46,789 bases of DNA. It comes from Kluyvera ascorbata ATCC 33433 (GTDB lineage: Bacteria > Pseudomonadota > Gammaproteobacteria > Enterobacterales > Enterobacteriaceae). Numbering within the stretch: the first letter of the stretch is position 1; the number at the start of each line of letters is the position of its first letter. Location of the stretch: positions 1 through 46,789 of the forward strand of contig NZ_JMPL01000025.1 in the NCBI RefSeq assembly GCF_000735365.1, in the 5' to 3' direction. This document shows, one piece after another, positions 43,148 to 46,789 of this stretch. The notes under the pieces are model-generated. The model ran no database searches. It was not told the origin of the DNA and was given only the letters and a program-made list of their open reading frames with translations. Position numbers and translations under genes: made by a program.

Positions 43148-44305
43148 ATGAAGGACTATCGTTTTCTTAAACATATTACCTTGCCGAATGGCGTAGAAAT
43201 TAAAAACCGCGTGGTGCTGCCGCCAATGACGGAGCAAATGTCATTTGAAGATGGCTCCGTCACCCTGGAAGAAATTCACTATATGCAGCAGCGTGCCGGT
43301 GGCGTAGGGCTGTTTATTACCCCGGTGGCGTATATCAACAAAGAGGGTAAAGGGTTTGAAGGGCAATTAGGCGTTGAGGATGACGGTAAAATCGCCGGGC
43401 TGGCAAAACTGGCGTATGCGATAAAAGCCCGGGGCGCTAAAGCCATTCTGCAAATCTTCAGCGCCGGCCGGATGACCAATCAGTGGATCACCCGCGGTCT
43501 CCAGCCGGTAAGTGCCAGCGCGGTCGCTGCGCCGCGTCACGGTGCTGAAACGCCGCGCGAGCTGAGCGGTGATGAAGTCGTCGGCCTCATCAATGATTTT
43601 GCCGAAGCGACCCGCCGCGCCATTCTGGCCGGTTTTGACGGGATTGAACTGCACGGCGCGAATACCTATCTGCTCCAGCAGTTTGTGTCACCGCACTCTA
43701 ACCGCCGTACCGACCAATGGGGCGGTTCGCTCGATAAACGTCTGGCGCTGCCGATGGCGGTTATTGACGCGGTGATGAAGGTGAAACAGCAGTACGGCCG
43801 CGCGGATTTCATCGTTGGCTATCGCCTGTCGCCGGAGGAGATTGAAGAGCCCGGCATTAGCCTCGACGATACCCGCTATTTCGTCGAGAAACTGCAGGAG
43901 ACGGCGCTGGATTATATTCACGTATCGTTAGGTTCCGTTTGGCGACCATCCCTGCGCGATAAGCACAATACGGCGCCAATTGTGACCCAGCTTAAAGCGG
44001 TGAGTCCGTGCAAACCTATTATTGCCGTCGGTAATATCCGTACGCCGGAGCAGGCGGAAGAGGTGATGCAGAGCGGCATTGATTTTGTGGCGCTGGGACA
44101 TCAGTTAATCATTGAGCCGAACTGGGTTGAAAAGGTGGCCGCGGGTAACGAAGAGGCGATCCGCTATCACCTGCACGCGGCGGATTTCGACCTGCTCGGC
44201 ATTGCGCCTCCGTTCCTCGAATTCATTCGCGATATGCCCGGGTTTGATATCCAGGGGCTGAACGATGAAACGCAGCGCCAGATTGATAATGTGACCTACC
44301 TGTAG
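43148..44305 (+). CDS. NADH:flavin oxidoreductase, Old Yellow Enzyme family
   Basis: FMN-dependent ene-reductase-like TIM-barrel enzyme of 385 residues. The substrate-binding histidine/asparagine pair is in FDGIELHGANTYLLQQFVSP, followed by SNRRTDQWGGSLDKR, both OYE hallmarks; the C-terminal phosphate-binding loop is IIAVGNIRTPEQAEEV and the FVALGHQLIIEPNW region. No C-terminal iron-sulfur/Rossmann extension is present, so it is a simple OYE rather than a dienoyl-CoA reductase. Start follows GTGGAGCAG. The substrate is unknown; LysR gene upstream. Confidence 0.9.
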   Translation: MKDYRFLKHITLPNGVEIKNRVVLPPMTEQMSFEDGSVTLEEIHYMQQRAGGVGLFITPVAYINKEGKGFEGQLGVEDDGKIAGLAKLAYAIKARGAKAILQIFSAGRMTNQWITRGLQPVSASAVAAPRHGAETPRELSGDEVVGLINDFAEATRRAILAGFDGIELHGANTYLLQQFVSPHSNRRTDQWGGSLDKRLALPMAVIDAVMKVKQQYGRADFIVGYRLSPEEIEEPGISLDDTRYFVEKLQETALDYIHVSLGSVWRPSLRDKHNTAPIVTQLKAVSPCKPIIAVGNIRTPEQAEEVMQSGIDFVALGHQLIIEPNWVEKVAAGNEEAIRYHLHAADFDLLGIAPPFLEFIRDMPGFDIQGLNDETQRQIDNVTYL

Positions 44306-44314
44306 GCGAGAAGG

Positions 44315-45271
44315 CTATACCTCCTCGGGGACAGGCAGCGCTTCGCGTAATGTCCCCGGCGAGTGGCCAACCACCCGCTTGAACGCCCGGCTAAAGGCGG
44401 CGACTGAACCGTATCCCAGACGAAGGGCAACGGTTTCAATCGTTTGCTGTTCCTGACCGATATACTGGATAGCAAGCCGCATCCGCAGCTCGCCGAGGTA
44501 TTTCGCCGGAGTGGTGCCGGTTGCGGAAAGAAAACGTTCGGCAAATACGGATCGCGACGTTCCCGCCTCTTTGGCAAGATCGGCGACGCTCCAGTTAGCG
44601 CCCGGCTGCTGGTGCATGGCGTAAATCGCCCGGCTCAGACGCGGGTCGCGCAGTACCTGAATCCAGCCGGTTGCTTTCCCACAGCCGCTCTCGACCCAGC
44701 CACGCACAATCAGCGCGGCCACTACGTCCGCCAGACGCGCTAAAATCCCGGCAAAACCGACCTGACGGCCCAATGATTCGCGTTCCATCGCGGAAAGCAG
44801 CGCCTGTATTTCAGGTCGCGATGACATCAGGCTGCTCACCATCATCACTTCCGGCATCGCTTTGATAAGCGGCTGCATCCCGCCCAGTTCAAAATTCATA
44901 CAGCCGGTAAAGATAATCACGTTTTCGCCGTCCGGGCAGGTCTGACAGTGAATATCGTAGACCTCACTGCAGATAGGCTCGCTGGGAAAATCGGTAATGG
45001 GCGTGACCGCGGCGGCGTCATCAGAGAGCAGGGCATGGCCCTCACCGTTGGGAATAAACACCGCGTCACCGCTGTTCAGGGTAAAGCGCTCGCCGCTCTG
45101 CATGCGCAAAATTGTCGGTCCACGGCTGACAAAATGAAACTGCGCTTTTCCTGGCACATCACCGAACGACACGCCAAATGGGGCGCTGGCTTCAAAGCGG
45201 CGATAGTTGACGCCGGAGAGACGCATGCCGCGCAGCAGTTCGCTAATCATATCAGGGGCATTCAGGGCCAT
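44315..45271 (-). CDS. AraC family transcriptional regulator with N-terminal cupin
   Basis: A 318-residue regulator: N-terminal cupin_6-type ligand domain (about 10-195, with FTLNSGDAVFIPNGEGHALL) and C-terminal pair of AraC helix-turn-helix motifs (WSVADLAKEAGTSRSVFAER, then TVALRLGYGSVAAFSRAFKR and VVGHSPGTLRE). It is divergent from the MFS exporter over 115 bases, the usual arrangement of a local regulator and its transporter target. Convergent with the flavin oxidoreductase. Confidence 0.9.
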   Translation of the reverse strand: MALNAPDMISELLRGMRLSGVNYRRFEASAPFGVSFGDVPGKAQFHFVSRGPTILRMQSGERFTLNSGDAVFIPNGEGHALLSDDAAAVTPITDFPSEPICSEVYDIHCQTCPDGENVIIFTGCMNFELGGMQPLIKAMPEVMMVSSLMSSRPEIQALLSAMERESLGRQVGFAGILARLADVVAALIVRGWVESGCGKATGWIQVLRDPRLSRAIYAMHQQPGANWSVADLAKEAGTSRSVFAERFLSATGTTPAKYLGELRMRLAIQYIGQEQQTIETVALRLGYGSVAAFSRAFKRVVGHSPGTLREALPVPEEV

Positions 45272-45386
45272 TTTCGCAACTCCGGACGAATTATCAAAAA
45301 ATGAAGATTATCCATCATAGATCGTCCTGACGTAACTTTCTATGCTTTGCGACACACATCACAATTTTATAACCGGAGATTAACCG

Positions 45387-46583
45387 ATGAATTCATACGT
45401 CGCAGAAAGCGAGTCGTCCGCCCCTGCCAAACCCGCCTGGCGCGCCGTGTGGTCACTGGGCCTTGGGGTATTTGGGCTGATTACCGCCGAGTTTTTACCT
45501 GCCAGCCTGCTCACGCCGATGGCCTCAAGCCTGGGTGTTACCGAGGGGGTTGCCGGGCAGACGGTGACCGCCACGGCGCTGGTTGCGCTGGTGACCGGCT
45601 TGCTGATTACCTCGGCGACCAAAAGCATCGACCGCCGTTGGGTGCTGATGTTCTTCACGTTCTTGCAGATTATCTCCAGCCTGTTGGTGGCCTTTGCGCC
45701 GTCGTTGCAGGTGCTGTTGATGGGACGATTGCTGCTTGGGGTGGCAATCGGTGGTTTCTGGGCGATGTCGACGGCGACCGCCATGCGCCTGGTACCCGCG
45801 CGCGATGTGCCGAAGGCGCTGTCGATAATCTTTGCCGGTGTCTCTATCGCCACCGTTGTTGCCGCGCCGCTGGGGAGTTTTCTCGGCAGCCTGATTGGCT
45901 GGCGTAACGTGTTTATCCTCTGCGTGGTGCCGGGTGTGCTGGCATTGCTGTGGCAACTGTGGGTGCTGCCGTCGATGCGTCCGGAAAACGGCGGTAGCCT
46001 GCGTACGTTGCTGCACGTGCTGCGTCGTCCGGGAATGATTGGCGGGCTGCTGGCCACCATCTTTATCTTCAGCGGCCACTTTGCGTTCTTCACCTACCTG
46101 CGTCCATTCCTGGAAACGGTAGGCCGCGCCAGCGTAGAGACGATTTCGCTTATCCTGCTGGGCTTTGGTCTGGCTAACTTTGTCGGCACCTCGATTGCCG
46201 GGCATCTGCTGGCACGTAACCTGCGTCTGACGTTGGCGCTGGTACCATTTGGCATGGGCGTGCTGGCGCTGCTGATGGTGGCGTTTGGGCATCTGGCACT
46301 GCTGGATGGGCTGCTGGTGACGCTGTGGGGCTTTGCCTTTGGGCTGGTGCCGGTCGGTTGGTCAACCTGGCTTGCGACGACCGTACCCGACGAAGCGGAG
46401 AGCGCAGGCGGGCTGATGGTCGCCTCTATCCAGTTGGCTATTAGTGCGGGGGCCGCGGGTGGCGGGCTGGTGTTCGATCTTAATGGTGCTAGCGGTGTGT
46501 TTACCGTGAGCGGGGTGCTGCTGGTGGGGGCGATGGTGATGGTGTTTGCGGGGGTGAGGGTGAAGCCGGCGGCTGCTGAGTAG
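45387..46583 (+). CDS. MFS transporter, DHA1 family (YdhP/AraJ-like)
   Basis: Twelve-helix proton-coupled exporter of 398 residues. Helix 1 region LGLGVFGLITAEFLPASLLT, the loop KSIDRRWVLMFFTFLQ and the helix 4 motif GRLLLGVAIGGFWAMSTATA are typical of the drug/sugar efflux (DHA1) group that includes AraJ, YdhP and NepI. The ATG follows CCGGAGATTAACCG. Controlled probably by the divergent AraC regulator. Substrate unknown. Confidence 0.88.
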   Translation: MNSYVAESESSAPAKPAWRAVWSLGLGVFGLITAEFLPASLLTPMASSLGVTEGVAGQTVTATALVALVTGLLITSATKSIDRRWVLMFFTFLQIISSLLVAFAPSLQVLLMGRLLLGVAIGGFWAMSTATAMRLVPARDVPKALSIIFAGVSIATVVAAPLGSFLGSLIGWRNVFILCVVPGVLALLWQLWVLPSMRPENGGSLRTLLHVLRRPGMIGGLLATIFIFSGHFAFFTYLRPFLETVGRASVETISLILLGFGLANFVGTSIAGHLLARNLRLTLALVPFGMGVLALLMVAFGHLALLDGLLVTLWGFAFGLVPVGWSTWLATTVPDEAESAGGLMVASIQLAISAGAAGGGLVFDLNGASGVFTVSGVLLVGAMVMVFAGVRVKPAAAE

Positions 46584-46649
46584 GGCTTTTCTTTGAGCTG
46601 ATTGCTGTGCGTACAATTGTGGGCGGTTATCAGGTAAGGGGGGATCTAT

Positions 46650-46789
46650 TTGGGTTTATCACTCCGTTGCGCTCTCTTTCAGTGCTAGCCATATAAATGG
46701 TTCCGGCGCAGAGAGCGCGCAGGGGGAGGCCAATCGCCGCCGCCCCCTGCACCCCCGGGCTCTGGCGGCAAAATCGCCACTTCGTGGTT
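46650..46789. repeat. Dispersed repeat, inverted copy (partial at window edge)
   Basis: The last 140 bases contain, in reverse complement, the same ordered blocks as 3469-3575: GAGAGCGCAAC, TTTATATGG, GGCGCAGAGAGCGCGCA and GCCAATCGCCGCCGCC, then a CCCCTGCACCCCC block leading to TGGCGGCAAAATCGCC. The element continues past the window. Confidence 0.7.

Noticed and set aside
1-46789. CRISPR arrays, tRNA/rRNA genes, prophage or insertion-sequence transposases
   Set aside because: None seen: no regularly spaced repeats beyond the three 27-base units, no tRNA-like cloverleaf noticed, and no transposase or integrase among the plausible genes.

Overview
This window is a piece of an Enterobacteriaceae chromosome from the Enterobacter/Citrobacter/Klebsiella group. 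I cannot name the species. The first 12.7 kb follow the E. coli K-12 gene order and protein lengths: dsbB (truncated by the window edge), nhaB, fadR, ycgB, dadA-dadX, cvrA, ldcA, emtA, ycgR and ymgE, with REP/BIME palindromes between genes. A GC-rich dispersed repeat sits between fadR and ycgB, and an inverted relative of it ends the window.

From 12.8 kb to the end the content is accessory. It starts with a Fur-box-preceded TonB-dependent siderophore receptor and an MFS anion symporter. Next comes a long co-directional catabolic cluster (16.7-28.5 kb) that I read as indole-3-acetate degradation: iacR (MarR regulator), iacH, A, B, I, C, D, E, F, G, a second MFS transporter, then catB, catC and catA. 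Together these would take the plant hormone indole-3-acetate to catechol and on to 3-oxoadipate enol-lactone. The last steps (enol-lactone hydrolase, CoA transferase, thiolase) are not in the window. A stand-alone ProX-type betaine-binding protein follows on the opposite strand.

From about 29.9 to 42.0 kb lies a chaperone-usher fimbrial locus framed by AT-rich flanks. It has a miniature pilin-like secreted protein, then a ten-gene operon: major-type pilin, second pilin, chaperone, usher, two-domain tip adhesin, three minor pilins, second chaperone, and finally a 562-residue polytopic membrane protein with the motifs of a PglL-type O-oligosaccharyltransferase. A Crp-like IprA/YaiV-type regulator and a LuxR-type regulator follow. 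The co-operonic O-oligosaccharyltransferase suggests a chaperone-usher pilus that is O-glycosylated in the periplasm. This is the strongest candidate for an undescribed system here. One minor pilin of the operon has a T7 run in its signal-peptide codons that puts the natural start out of frame.

The last 4.7 kb hold a LysR regulator, an Old Yellow Enzyme-type flavin oxidoreductase, and an AraC regulator divergent from a DHA1-type MFS exporter. All functional assignments rest on reading the sequence and on family knowledge; no database search was run.
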